Shown in pieces: positions 1 to 11,560 of a stretch of 64,000 bases of DNA. The stretch comes from Petunia secreta. Its lineage: Eukaryota; Streptophyta; Magnoliopsida; Solanales; Solanaceae. The position numbers and the translations under genes are program-made. The stretch spans positions 51,139,001-51,203,000 of the forward strand of contig JARKIP010000005.1 of NCBI GenBank assembly GCA_029990175.1. Reading direction: 5' to 3'. Each line of letters starts with the position of its first letter. Position 1 is the stretch's first letter. Below the pieces are notes generated by a model. That model searched no databases. It saw nothing but the letters and a program-made list of their open reading frames with translations, and was not told the DNA's origin.

Positions 1-1316
1 AGCCAAAATGAAGACACCATAGAGTGATCAACAAAAAATAGGATTAGGCACTGGAAAGATACCCCTATAAAAATGGCGAAATCTGACAAAGTAGGAGTCC
101 ATAGCCAAGGCATGTAAGGGATTTTGAGCTCACCCCTGAATCCCTGACATCTTGCACCAGTGTCACCAGGGAATTTGAGCTCATCCCTTATTTGTAGTGA
201 CTCTAGATGGTCAGAGTAATAAAAAGTTTCTGCAACATTTAGCTCCAGATATGCAATATTTACAAAGAACTAAGGTCTGAAGCATATGCCAAAGAAAGAA
301 GAGGGAGTCTTTGGCAATTTGTTCCCAAACTGGTAGTATAAAAGAAGGTGCCCATTCATTGGATTGCAAAAAGGGAGTCGTAAGGACTACTGATCCTGCA
401 ACTTTAAAATCATGGGGGCCTAAGCTTCTTACACTTTATGATTTTAAAGCTTGGCATCTTTTTTTGGTCAAGAATAATCTGACCCTTAATATTATCATGG
501 AGCTCACTAAAGTTGGTAAAAAGATAAGGGTGTTGGAATGAGTTGCTCAATTTAGCAGGGGAATCAACTACATAATTTCCCTCCTTGCAGCAATATCTAA
601 ATTCAATAATCTGAAAAAGTGGTAGCTTCATTTTGATTTCATCAACTATAATGTATAAGATCCAGGGGTGGCACTGAGTGACATTTGATCCAGTGCAACT
701 TAAACTGGAGTCAGATTCCACCACAATATGCATGTAGTTCTGGTTGATGCATATATCTAGACCATGCTTAATTGCATAAGCTTCAGCATAGTTGTTGGTG
801 TCCTGTCCCAGTGGGAGAGCAAAAGCTCTGATAAATTCCCCCTGACTTCCCTTATAAATCCTAGCTCTACCGACCACTGGGTTGTCCATAGCACTCTCAT
901 CGATATTGAGTTTGTAAGTATGAGGATCAGGGGGATTGCCATCAAACCATGATGTTAGACTTTACTGAGTTTAACTGATGGGTAGTATGAACAATGGTCT
1001 GCTAGGAATTAGGCAATTTGATTTTTGGAAATGCAGACTACATAGAGAGTTTCAGGTCCTGAGAGATGGCAAACTTGGTTATGAGAAATGAGGAAGCTTT
1101 ATTGCCATACTTATTTCTACATCCATTTATCCACAAATGCTAACAGATAAAGACTGGCATATACTGAATGATGATGTTTAATGTATCATTTTCCCCTCTG
1201 GTAATTCACCAATTCATCAGAGACAACCAAAGAGAGTGATGCTTAGCAGCAATGGCTAGAGGAGCAGAGAAGAAATCCCAGATGAGATTAAGACAACACA
1301 CACAAGAATAAACTAT
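1..1316 (-). mobile_element. LINE retrotransposon, 3' part (end of ORF2)
   Basis: Decayed non-LTR retrotransposon sequence read on the minus strand. The RNase H domain lies at 410-961. Upstream of it on the minus strand, about 1030-1290, a broken frame contains a W-x-LWINGCRNKYGNKA-like segment, which matches the linker that precedes RNase H in plant L1-type LINEs. Positions 1-409 would be the LINE 3' untranslated region or older flank; I see no coding signal or poly(A) tract there. At 1317 the LINE stops abruptly where an LTR begins. A second LINE portion on the same strand (41273-57120) carries ORF1, endonuclease and the start of reverse transcriptase, so the two might be halves of one element, although the middle of the reverse transcriptase is not seen. 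Confidence 0.75.
410..961 (-). pseudogene. LINE RNase H domain
   Basis: Open frame on the minus strand, bounded upstream by a stop at 962-964. It begins with a WFDGNPPDPHTYKLNIDES-like segment, typical of the RNase H domain at the C-terminus of plant LINE ORF2 and of related 'RNase H-like' proteins. The four acidic active-site positions can all be placed: the Asp in KLNID, the Glu in NNYAEAY, the Asp in VESDSS and the Asp in YVVDSPAK. The domain degrades the RNA strand of the RNA-DNA hybrid made during target-primed reverse transcription. The usable ATG at 887-889 is internal to the domain, so this is not an independent gene but the tail of a longer ORF2 broken upstream. Catalytic residues survive although the element is dead. 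Confidence 0.8.
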
Positions 1317-3926
1317 TGTTGACACCCAATTTTGTCCCTCCTGCTTTACACTTATCCATGCCTAATTCAAAAATGCAATAGCAATTTTCAGACAAAATCA
1401 CACTGATGATCATACAATTTCCGTATTCACCTTTACCTCCTACTCATATTGAATTCCATCTCAAATCCTAATATTTCATAAACACGCCAATTAGACCATT
1501 TTTAAAGACACTAGCACAAGCTACGACTATTTACAAAATTGGCACATTCAATTACGAATTATTGCAATTACCCCGTATTTTATAAATACAGTCAAAATTA
1601 TTTTAAAAGAGTTACTTGCCATATTTTAAATCACTAATAATATTCTTCTACATCCTAATAATTATTTCTTGGCATTTTCAATTTAATTTTGCATTTTATA
1701 CATATTTTATACACTTTATACATTTTTATACATTTGACACCTCATAATATCACACATATACACATTAGCCTACACATACACACGTGGCTCCATCCCAGCC
1801 CTCTAATATTTTAATCCAATGACCACAACCCCTCTCCATTTTTAATTACACCTCACCTCCAAAACCCTACAACACCCCCTTATTTCTTCCTCATGCACCC
1901 GTCGCCCTACCCCCTTTCCCTCTCTCATCCAAACCCTAGCAACGCCACTGTCAAAGACCATTTCCGGCCAACTCCACCGGTGAAACGTCATGAAAACCAC
2001 ATTTTTGAACTCCTCTCAACCTCCGCCACAAAAACCCAATATTGATTCCACTAAAAAAAGAGGCTCAGATTAAACCTCTCCTCGCCGTTCACCCCTGTCA
2101 CAAAAAAATAAAAGCACCGATGGAGGGACATCACGATGGAGACCTTTACACCCCACACATGTTTTGGACAGAGAAGTTTAAATTGAAAACAAAAATTCCC
2201 TAACTGGAGCGTGTTAGATCTGACCCGAATCAAATGCCTATACGGGTACCCCCTACTTTTTACATTTTTTCTTTGTTATTATGTGAGTCGCATGCTTAAT
2301 TTGTGCTTAAATAGTAACGTTAATACTTTCGCATAATAATATTTGATTAAGGCCGAGATTATGTAAAATCACTTATTCGATTCATGTTTGTGATAATTTT
2401 TTCTGTCACTGAGAATAGTGATACGTCGTAAAAGTTGTGTTCTGTCTTCTCTCGCATTAACAAGACACTGCTTCTTTGAGCTTAACAGTCCTTTGAAATT
2501 TTGAATAAAAGCCTATGTTTCTCAGTGTACCGTTATTTTTTATCTCAGATTCTAATGCATGATTGTGGGTTTAGTATGTATCTAGTCTATAATGTGGTAA
2601 AATGCAAGGCTGAAGATTGACATAGAGTATCCCTAATTGAAATTGTGATAAGATAATTAGGGGAGGATTGGACGTTTAAACCATGTTAGTGATGACTGGT
2701 TATTTGACTGACATCCATAAGAAAATGCATAATGGTAGGGATTGTTTAGAAAGGTTACTGTTAGCTAAAAATCATGTGTATATGCGTCGAATGTGAACAT
2801 CAGCTTGTTCTCCTATTCTGTTATGGTTTTGAATTTTGAACGAGGAACTATTTTTGGAAATTGATAAACTGTGGAATCTTCTAATTATTTCCTTGATTAG
2901 TAACACAATATCATGCCTTCCTTGTATAGTTTTACTGATTTGTCTTTTCCTTTTACACTTGAAATTTGAGAAATAAAAAGCCTTACTCCTATAGCTATAT
3001 AAACCAGTCTCTCTTACTCTAAAAGACACTTGGATACCACCTCTCACGCACTGAAGCATCCGGTAACATTCACTTATCTCTAAGCAAAAGCCTCCTTACT
3101 CCTAGTTTGGTTAATTGTCTGGGTGATCTTAGAAGGGTGGAACCATTACCATTCTACTTGCTTCTTTACTCAATTTTCCACTAAGGTATAGCCTCTGATG
3201 AAAACTTAAGACTTGATTAGTTTGATGACATGTCTTATTGTTTATGAAGTGTCTATTATTTGCTTTTGTTTGGCCCATTAGGGCCACCCCCGCTAACCCT
3301 TTCTGTGACAGCCTATTCTGGATAGTCTTCTAGGTTATACAATGTTCTCATATGCAGGTGTTCACGGCTATTTGTGAAGGCCTAAGTGTGGCCTCTTAAT
3401 ACAAGTATTATGCAGGGCAAGAGTTTTTCCTTTAGGCCTTACACTGAGTGTTCACATGATACTTTTTATCTCCTCTTAACCCCTTAGCTCCCCTCTATAT
3501 GTATTTGTTAGGATTCTCTGTCTGTATGTGTAAATTGGTGTGTAGCAACAACTGTCTTGCCATGGCAGCCCAAGGGTCTTTTCTTAACCCCTGACTCTTT
3601 CTACGTATGCATCTATCATGGTATGAATAAAGGACGCATGTTTAAGTTCACAGAAAATTGATTGAGGTCTGAATGGTGTGATTGTATCGATTCTGCTAAA
3701 GCATATAACAACTTTTGATTAAATACGACGTGAAATCTGGAAATTTTGCTAAAACATGGGCCATTTGTTCAATACCTACTGGAAAACTGTTTTCTGTAAA
3801 CTTGAAACGGCCCCTTTTCGCTTTCGGTACAGCCCCAACCCCTTCTTTTAAAAACTGGCCTTTCTATGGGTCAAATGATTTTCCTAAAAAAGTTTATTCT
3901 CTTACATTCTAATCTAATAGTGTATA
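1317..3926 (+). mobile_element. truncated LTR of an Ogre/Tat-like family
   Basis: The sequence starts with TGTTGACACCCAATTTTGTC, the same 20 bases that start both LTRs of the element at 45127-55982, and abuts LINE sequence at exactly this point. After that the two diverge, so this is a related family, not a third copy. Both have a similar plan: AT-rich upstream part, then a C-rich stretch (about 1840-2110) like a transcribed leader. No matching LTR end (TTCAACA type) or primer-binding site is seen; the block is cut at 3926 by the LTR of the next element. No coding potential is visible. Strand is given by analogy with the 45127 LTR. The right limit and the single-family nature of 2300-3926 are inference. 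Confidence 0.5.
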
Positions 3927-5695
3927 TGTCACGACCCGTTTTCTGAACGAGTTATGACGCGGCACCTGAGGGCCAGGTGAACTAGACCTGCTAAACTTTT
4001 CATACATCTTTCAAAAACTCATAATAATTTGAATGAATAATAACTCTGCATCTTATAATAAATAGTCAATATAACTTTAAAATGCTTTAAGCGTTAAATC
4101 TTAAAATGTGCACCATAACCCTTCTAACTCATTGTCTATGAAGCCTCTAAAACTGGAAGACTGTCATATTGCACGAGACATGAACCCTCGGCAATACTCA
4201 ACTGAATAAATAAAATAAATGAAGGAACTGGTAAGGAAAGCTGATATGTCTCGACTGAAAGCAAAGCGGAGCTCACCAACAACTGAGGATGTGAGGAAGA
4301 GTCCTATCCTGTAGTCTGATCGCCTCTGTAACTTGCGTCTACGTTGACGAAGCCAACGTAGGTTCCAAGAAAAAACGTGAGTAACGAATCGCTCGTCACC
4401 CAGTGAGTATCATCGACTCCCTCACTAAGGCCGGAACGAGAGTTAATAAAACATGAATGCGTAAACTTTATTTTAAGACAGCTGAAATATTAGATCTAAA
4501 TAAACTCTTAAATATTGCAAAATAACTTATACTTTCTTTCTTTAGGGAGTACCGCGCAAGTCTGACATCTTTTCTTTCTTTCTCTTTCCTATCCCTGTGG
4601 CGTCCCACAGTTCAAAGTCTGACATGCTAGCATTCATTGCCCAACTATGACAATATAACATAGTGCCCGACTATGGCACATACCTACCCTGTCAGGGTAG
4701 TTTCGGGGTAAAACGCAACCTTACTATGGTCACGTTCCGCAGCCCGACTATGGCTACGAACATGTTTACCCTTCTCAGAATTTAAGGTAGCTCCCAAAAA
4801 ATATTTCAAAAATATTGCTTGGCACCAAAGGCCTCAATTTGAACTTAACCTTTCATGTAAAATCTCATCATAGCTTCATTAGCTTTCAAACCCAAATAAA
4901 TCTTGAAATTATTTAATAATAATTATGAAATAACATAAATAATCTCATGAAATCATACTCAAGTAAAGATATGTTATCGGGATGTAAGGAAGCTATGAAA
5001 CATAATTCTAGATACTTGATTCTAAAGAACAACTTGGAAACATTAATGGATAATGAACGTTTGCCCGCTCCAATCAAACGTGCATTAACTTCTCTAAAGC
5101 AATTTATCAAACACCTTAAATACATGCACTTTGTGAGAAAAGCACCTTAGAAATGGTATATCTCAACTTACCTCAATTTCCTCCTTGAATATAATTGCAA
5201 GTGCAACTCGACGTACTTCGCGTTACGGTACAACTACAACACCAATTTACTTAATCAATTCCAAAGCCTCAATCTTTTTTCCAATTCTAAAACTTAATGT
5301 TTAATTCTAATTTCCTAGGTTTTGGGTAAACATCCCAGGAATGTAATCTGCTACGATGCTTAGTTCCCACATACTATGACGCTATAATGATAAAATCTAT
5401 AGGAAAACCTTACCTTGATGTTAACTCGCAGTGGGTTTTGGCGAAGTAGTTTCCAGGAATGTCAACAGACTACTCCTCTGCTTCTTCTTGAATACGCTAT
5501 GAAAGGAGGCGTAATTGGTCACATGTGTACTTTATTTCCTTGTTAGGACTACGTTATACCTAAGGAATCCGATTTGTTTGCTCACCCATTTCCTTTATGA
5601 ATGTTATTCCCTTTTGTCTTTTTTTTTCTCACTTTTGGAGAAAGTGTGCATAAAGGGTCACGTTGCTTCCCATCTTTGCTGGCAATAATTCGCCA

Positions 5696-5729
<34 letters not shown>

Positions 5730-5990
5730 GATTAAAATTTAAGTTGGCACCATAGTGTCATTTAAACTCTAGCCACGTTAAGTTAGCTTTAGCTTTTGGC
5801 CCTTCTTACAATTTCTCCTTCCACGTTAAATATAATTAAATATTTATACCTTATCCATGATAAATACTTTCAACTTATTTTCATCATATACTTCATATTC
5901 GACCTCGTCATACATATGAGGCGACTTTACGTAAATATTTCTCATACCAATAAGTGTCCTAAAACTTAGAAAATTTTTAGGAACGTCGCA
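3927..5990 (-). repeat. 3' LTR of the minus-strand gypsy element
   Basis: Begins TGTCACGACCC and ends GAACGTCGCA on the plus strand, giving TG...CA ends. A polypurine tract follows at its high-coordinate end, which makes it the 3' LTR of a minus-strand element. It contains a T run of about 28 bases (5697-5724) and a cluster of short hairpins (4595-4755). Short open frames inside it are not genes. No second copy of this LTR is found in the window, consistent with loss of the 5' end of the element. Confidence 0.75.
4595..4755. repeat. cluster of short hairpins in LTR
   Basis: Within 160 bases there are several inverted repeats. CTGTGG/CCACAG lies at 4595-4610, and TACCCTG-T-CAGGGTA at 4685-4699 is a perfect 15-base palindrome. 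Four elements share an ACTATG core: ATTG...CAAT (4636-4654), GTGC...GCAC (4663-4679), ACC...GGT (4718-4730) and AGCC...GGCT (4741-4755). In these four the core is nearly constant while the arms differ and still pair. All are seen directly in the sequence; that they fold in RNA is inference. Confidence 0.6.
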
Positions 5991-5992
5991 TT

Positions 5993-6004
5993 GTTCCCCC
6001 TTAA
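5993..6004 (-). promoter_or_regulatory. polypurine tract of the gypsy element
   Basis: Read on the minus strand this is TTAAGGGGGAAC, next to the start of the 3' LTR. It is the expected primer site for plus-strand DNA synthesis. Confidence 0.65.
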
Positions 6005-6239
6005 GATCATTCGTCCTTGAATGATTTTTCTTACTCCTTGACCACTTTTCCTTTCTACCAACTTGCCAAATGTTCCAAAATTTGGCTAAGTGTTAGATTT
6101 CTTAAAAAATTTCGGCAGTCTCTCCTGTAACTGGACTATCCGAAAAAAAATATCCCTGTCAGAAATACCACAATAACAACCAATACACCATAATAGGCCA
6201 TCAATACGCACCAACAATAGGTCAAAATAACCACTACTA

Positions 6240-6380
6240 CTCGGGCATGGAGGTAAATCTCAACAATAAATGAAATGTGCTCCGGCAAGGAGCTAAATCT
6301 TAATAATAAATCAAACAAACTCCGACAAGGAGCTAAATAACACTAACGAATTAAATATACTCCGGCAAAGAGCTAAACCA
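6240..6380. repeat. short tandem repeat in the pol-LTR spacer
   Basis: Four degenerate copies of a 46-48 bp unit around the core CTCCGGCAAGGAGCTAAA (cores near 6240, 6280, 6322 and 6360). Each core holds a CTCC...GGAG inverted repeat. It lies in the non-coding spacer between the integrase end and the polypurine tract; the rest of 6005-6435 shows nothing else recognisable. Confidence 0.6.
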
Positions 6381-6435
6381 CATGATATCCCCTAATTGAC
6401 CAGAAAATTTTAAATACAATTTAAACCTTTATAGT

Positions 6436-9400
6436 TCACATACCTTGTTCTTCAAATAAATGGGAATACCTTTTCTTCATGTCTTCCTCGACCTCCCATG
6501 TAGCCTCTTTTGAATTTTGACCACGCCACAATACTTTCACCGAAGCTATATCTTTTGTTCTTAACCTTCTAACTTGCCTATCAAGAATCTGGATTGGTAC
6601 CTCTTCGTAACTCAAGTCTGTATTAATCTCCATGGTGTTAGAAGGGATAACATGTGACTCATCATGGACGTACTTTCTTAACATAGACACGTGAAAAATA
6701 GGATGTACCGAAGACAACTCAACTGGCAAGGCTAGTTCATAAGCCACATTACCTTTCTTGCTTAAAATTTCATAAGGTCCGATAAATCTAGGACTAAGTT
6801 TTCCCTTCTTATCGAACCTCATAACACCCTTCATTGGTGACACTTTTAAGAATACCATATCACCTACATTGAACTCTAAGTCTCGGTGCCTCTTGTCTGA
6901 ATAAGACTTTTGACGACTTTGAGCCGCTTTAAGCCTTTCTCTAATTAGCTGGACTTTCTCTAAAGCCTCATAAACAAACTCTGGGCCAAGCAACGACACC
7001 TCTACTGGTTCGAACCAACCTACTGGAGATCTACATCTATGCCCATATAGTGCCTCATACGGAGCCATACCGATACTAGCCTGATAGCTGTTATTATAGG
7101 CAAACTCAATGAGTGGTAGGTGGTCATCCCAATTACCTAAAAAATCTATAACACAAGCTCGTAACATATCCTCGAGGGTCTGAATGGTCCTTTCTGCCTG
7201 ACCATCAGTCTGCGGATAGAAAGCGGTGCTCAAGTTGACCTTGGTTCCCAACCTTTTCTTTAAAGCTTGCCAAAAATGAGCGGTGAACTGTGGACCTCTG
7301 TTAGAGATAATCGAGACTGGGGTGCCATGCAACCTAACAATTTCCTTGATATACAACTGAGCATACTGTTCTGCACTTTCTGTTGTCTTCACTGGGAGAA
7401 AATGAGCTGACTTAGTGAGTCTGTCTACAATCACCCAAATTGAGTCATGCTTACGGTACGTGCGAGGCAAGCCTACCACAAAATCCATATTTATCGCTTC
7501 CCATTTCCACTATGGTATTTCTATATCTTGAAGTAGACCACCCGGACGTTGATGCTCTGCCTTGACTTACTGACAATTCAAACATTTAGCCACATACTCT
7601 GCTACTTGCTTCTTCATACCTTTCCACCAATACAAATCCTTCAAATCTTGATATATTTTAGTAGCACCTGGGTGAATAGAGTATCTCGAGTTGTGAGCTT
7701 CTTCCATGATGGCTTTTCTGAGGTCATCTACATCTGGTACACATAACCTGTCATTTAGCTTCAAAGCTCCATCGCTTCCAAGAGTGGAAGCAGTGATTTT
7801 TTTATTTCTGACTACATCTTTTATTTTCACCAAATACGGATCCTCATCTTGCTTAGCCTTAACATGTGCAATAAGTGATGAACGTGCTAAGGCATAAGCA
7901 ACCATATCTCCTCCTTCTGTCTCATCCAGTCTGATCCCGTCATTTGCCAGCTTTTGCACTTCTCGGCCTAACGGTCTTCTCTGAACTGATAAATGAGCTA
8001 AGACACCCGTTGACTTTCTGTTGAGTGCGTCTGCTACCACATTAGCTTTGCCCGGATGATAAAGGATATTGATGTCATAATCCTTCAACAGCTCGAGCCA
8101 CCTTCTCTGCCTCAAATTTAACTACTTTTGCTTGAAAATGTACTGGAGACTCTTATGGTTTGTATATATATCAGAATGCTCACCATACAAGTAGTGCCTC
8201 CGTATTTTTAAAGCAAATACTACGGCTGCAAGCTCTAAGTCGTGTGTGGGGTAGTTCTTTTCGTGGTTTTTCAACTGACTGGAAGCATAGGCAACGACCT
8301 TTCCTTCTTGCATGAGAACGCAACCAAGCCCTACTCTGGAGGCATCGCAATAGACTGTGAATCCACCCAAACCTGTCAGCAAGGTTAAAACAGGTGCGGT
8401 GGTCAACCTCTTTTTCAATTCTTGAAAGCTCTGCTCGCATGCGTCTGACCACTGAAATTTAACTGCTTTCTGAATCAGCTTGGTCAATGGTGCTGAAAGT
8501 GAAGAAAAGCCCTCTACAAATCTCCTATAGTAGCCTGCCAAACCCAAGAAACTTTGAATTTCAGTTGGTGTTGTCGGCCTTGGCCAATTCTTCACCACTT
8601 CAATCTTCTGAGAATCTACTTTAATGCCTTCGCTAGATACCACGTGGGCTAAGAATGCCACTGATTGGAGCAAAAATTCACATTTGGAAAACTTAGCATA
8701 AAGCTGATTCTCTTTCAAAGTATGCAATGTTATCCTGAGGTGCTATGCATGTTCTTCCTTACTTTTAGAATACACCAAAATATCGTCTATAAACACAATA
8801 ATAAAGGTGTCTAAGTATGGCTTGAAGACCCTGTTCATTAGGTCCATGAATGCTGCGGGTGCATTTGTCAACCCAAAGGACATCACTAAAAATTCATAGC
8901 GCCCCGATCTCAAGTCTATCTTGGAAAAGTACTTTGCTCCCTGAAGTTGGTCAAATAAGTCATCAATTCTAGGCAATGGATACTTGTTTTTAACCGTGAC
9001 TTTGTTCAACTGCCGATAATCCATACACATTCTGAGAGACCCATCTTTCTTCTTGAAAAACAGGACCGGAGCACCCCACGGTGACACACTCGGCCTGATG
9101 AAGCCCTTGTCAAGAAGATCTTTCAACTGCTCTTTCAATTCTTTAAGTTCTGCTGGGGCCATTCTATAGGGAGGAATAGATATGGGCTGAGTGCCTGGCA
9201 CGAGGTCAATACCGAAGTCTATGATTCTTTCTGGAGGTAGTCCGGGAAGGTCATCTGGAAAAACTTCTAGAAAATCTCTAACAACTGGCACAGACAGAAG
9301 AGTAGGCGCCTCTGATTCTGCATTAATGATATGAGCCAAGTAGGCAACACAACCTTTACTTATCATCTTCTGTGCCTTAAGATAGGAAATAAATTTGCCC

Positions 9401-10255
9401 ACTAGTGACACTGAACTACCCTTCCATTCAAGGACCTCTTCATTTGGGAATTGGAACCTGACTATCTTAGCAAGACAATCTAATGTGGCATGGCAAGAAG
9501 AAAGCCAATCCATACCCATGATTGCATCAAAGTCCACCATTTCTAACTCTATAAGATCAGCTATAGTAGTGCGGCCTTGCACTGAGATTGTGCAACCCCT
9601 ATAAACTCTCGTTGCTTTCACTGGCTCACCAACTGGAGTAGATACTAAGAAGGACTCACTTAGATGTTCATTTTCTAACCCGAGACTCGTAGCAAAATAC
9701 AGAGTGACATAAGAATATGTAGAACCTGGATCAATCAAGACATATGCATTCTGTGAGTAAACTTGAAGTATACCTGTAACAACTGCTAGAGATGGCTCTG
9801 CACTCTGACGATCAAGTGTAGCATATAAGCGGGGTTGTCCCCCTCCCTGGTGGACTGAGCCTGAACCTCAACCCGCCCCACGCGCAGCCTGGTTCTGAGG
9901 GCCACGAGCTTGGGGTGGTGCAACTGCAATAGCTGAAGAACCTGCTGGATGTGATGCTCCCCTATCATAGGATCGCTGCAACTTTGGGCAATTAAATTTG
10001 TAGTGTCCCTCTTCAAGACAATTGTAACAACCTCGAAAACCCAACTTGCACGGCCCTGAATAGTTCTTTTTTCAATTACCACAAACATCATCATACTGTA
10101 GCTGCTGGTTGACATTGCCTTGACTCTGAATAGCTGGAGATTGAAAACTCTGATTTTGATTGGACCTGCCACCAAGGTTCTGATTCTGACGAGACTGATT
10201 CCCATAGTTCTGGTTCTTCTTGAAGTATGACCCACCACCTGACGAGACTGATTCC
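6436..10255 (-). pseudogene. gypsy gag-pol polyprotein, inactivated
   Basis: One reading frame on the minus strand broken by stops. From 10255 downwards: a Gln/Asn-rich gag tail; a zinc knuckle CYNCLEEGHYKFNC (about 9990-10035); a protease with an IDPGSTYSY site (Pro in the normal Asp-Ser-Gly position); reverse transcriptase with FIDDILVYS; RNase H with a CDAS motif; the integrase zinc finger ending CLNCQ; the integrase core; and a C-terminal WEVEEDM segment. Stops lie in the gag tail (two), at about 8740, 8119-8121, and two between 7500 and 7570. The reverse transcriptase lacks 21 codons between FSKIDLRSG and YEFLVMSFG, near 8905. The second catalytic Asp of integrase is Asn (codon 7300-7302). 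The protein would copy and integrate the element in the cytoplasm and nucleus, but this copy cannot. Confidence 0.9.
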
Positions 10256-11560
10256 CATAGAATAACATGACTCTACTAGAATCTCGAACCAAGAGGAGAC
10301 ACATAGATTGAGCATTACTTACTAGCCACTTTACACCGGAAGAAACAACGACAATTCCTGATGGTGACGAATAAGAATCCCATCATCCTACCCACACTAA
10401 TTTCTGAGGAGAGAGGTAAAATGACTTGACATAATAACACAAGGTGGCATAACAGGATGCCAAGCAGGCAATAGCAATACTCACCGTCAAATCTCTTATA
10501 TTTAGATCAGATAAACTAGTAGGGTCTCATAAATGCCAGGAATAAATCATATAAAAAACTCACCCCTTTACCGCAACCGATTCTTAACTACGACAATATC
10601 CAAGGAAACCGTCGAAACATGATAAGACACACCATTTCCAGATTGATCGGAAAGATAAATCTTACTAACAGATAAGGGAAGAAGAAACACACGGGTCTAC
10701 TACATCGGATGACTCAGCATCCTGCCAGACTGACAGTTCATCAAACTGCCTCTGCAGCTGAGCTGAGCCACTACCCCGGTAATCACCTTTTGAAGAACCA
10801 CTGCCGCCATTCTCTCAACCTCTACTGGATGGTGGCATTTCTCTAGCTGATTGAGATCTAAATGAAATTCCCTGCGACTGCGCAAATCCCTAATAATGAG
10901 AGAAAAGACGACTGCCTACTTGTCGGAGTAAGGAAAAATCCTCAAAGAATAGCCAGATTCACGACAATGATACCACCTTTTCGCTGAAAAATAGAAGCTG
11001 GAAAGATTGTTGATAGTTGTAAAGAAAAGACTGAATCTGATCATGACGAGCTACTGGCGCACTTCTATGAATCATATGACACAAGCTGAGATAACCTGGA
11101 AGGTGACCTCCAAAAATAATCAGAACTGTTACCTCCAAATGAGGTACCATGGTTGCCCACTAGGGCCATGGGATCTCTTGCTCTCCCTCTCTAATTCTTC
11201 CCGCTCTAACTTATGGTATGCCTCGTACCTTCGGGCAATATCAATAACAATATCAAATGAAATCCCGACCTCAATCTCTCGAGCCATCTAGGATCTTAAG
11301 GAAAAAGAAAGGTCATCAATAAATCATTGAATCTCTCGAAAGGCTCATGGACTAGTTCAAATGCATATTCAGCTAGTTCAAAGGCAGGCGGGGCGCCCAA
11401 CATGGTAGGCGGAGCACCTGACTTTGTAGCTCCTTGGACGGACCGCCTGAATGCCTGGGTGGTGCGCCTAAGGGCCTATCCGCTTGTTGCTTCTCCAGAT
11501 CGCTCCTAAAGTCCTCGGCTTCCCTTCCTTTGCATCCTTCAAGCTTGGCACTCGTTGATT
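10256..11560 (-). pseudogene. gypsy leader and decayed gag segment, copy 1
   Basis: This block is almost identical to 16189-17514 and in both places runs directly into an LTR. On the minus strand, just downstream of the LTR end (11561), there is a leader with GC-rich palindromes (11380-11490), then a gag-like frame starting with MAREIEVGISFD near 11287 and followed by EAYHKLEREELERE. Near 10950 there is a degenerate zinc-knuckle remnant (WYHCRESGY). Several stops break the frame. The region after the knuckle (10256-10900) has no clear domain. A primer-binding site next to the LTR is not clean; a sequence resembling a mutated ATCAGAG...CCAAG lies at 11540-11560. The left edge at CATAGAATAACATG is shared exactly with copy 2. 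Confidence 0.6.
11380..11490. repeat. GC-rich palindrome cluster, copy 1
   Basis: Short imperfect palindromes in the leader: AGGCGGGGCGCCC, AGGCGGAGCACCT, GGACGGACCGCCT and TGGTGCGCCTAAGG within about 100 bp. Copy 2 (17325-17440) carries one extra unit. The same motif occurs in the element at 57781-63419. Confidence 0.65.

Larger units (their letters stand above)
3927..10255 (-). mobile_element. Ty3/gypsy element lacking its 5' end
   Basis: Minus-strand gypsy retrotransposon. In order on the minus strand it has part of gag with a zinc knuckle, protease, reverse transcriptase, RNase H, integrase, a polypurine tract (5993-6004) and the 3' LTR (3927-5990). The 5' LTR, leader and N-terminal gag are missing: at 10256 the sequence switches to a block that is repeated at 16189. 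The integrase C-terminal region (SVHPIFHVSMLRKYVHD type) resembles chromoviruses of the Tekay/Del group; that assignment is inference. The element is dead by several stops, a deletion in reverse transcriptase and loss of an integrase Asp. Confidence 0.85.

Noticed and set aside
311..541. Plus-strand frame opposite the LINE RNase H
   Set aside because: Shadow of the minus-strand domain, which has recognisable active-site residues.
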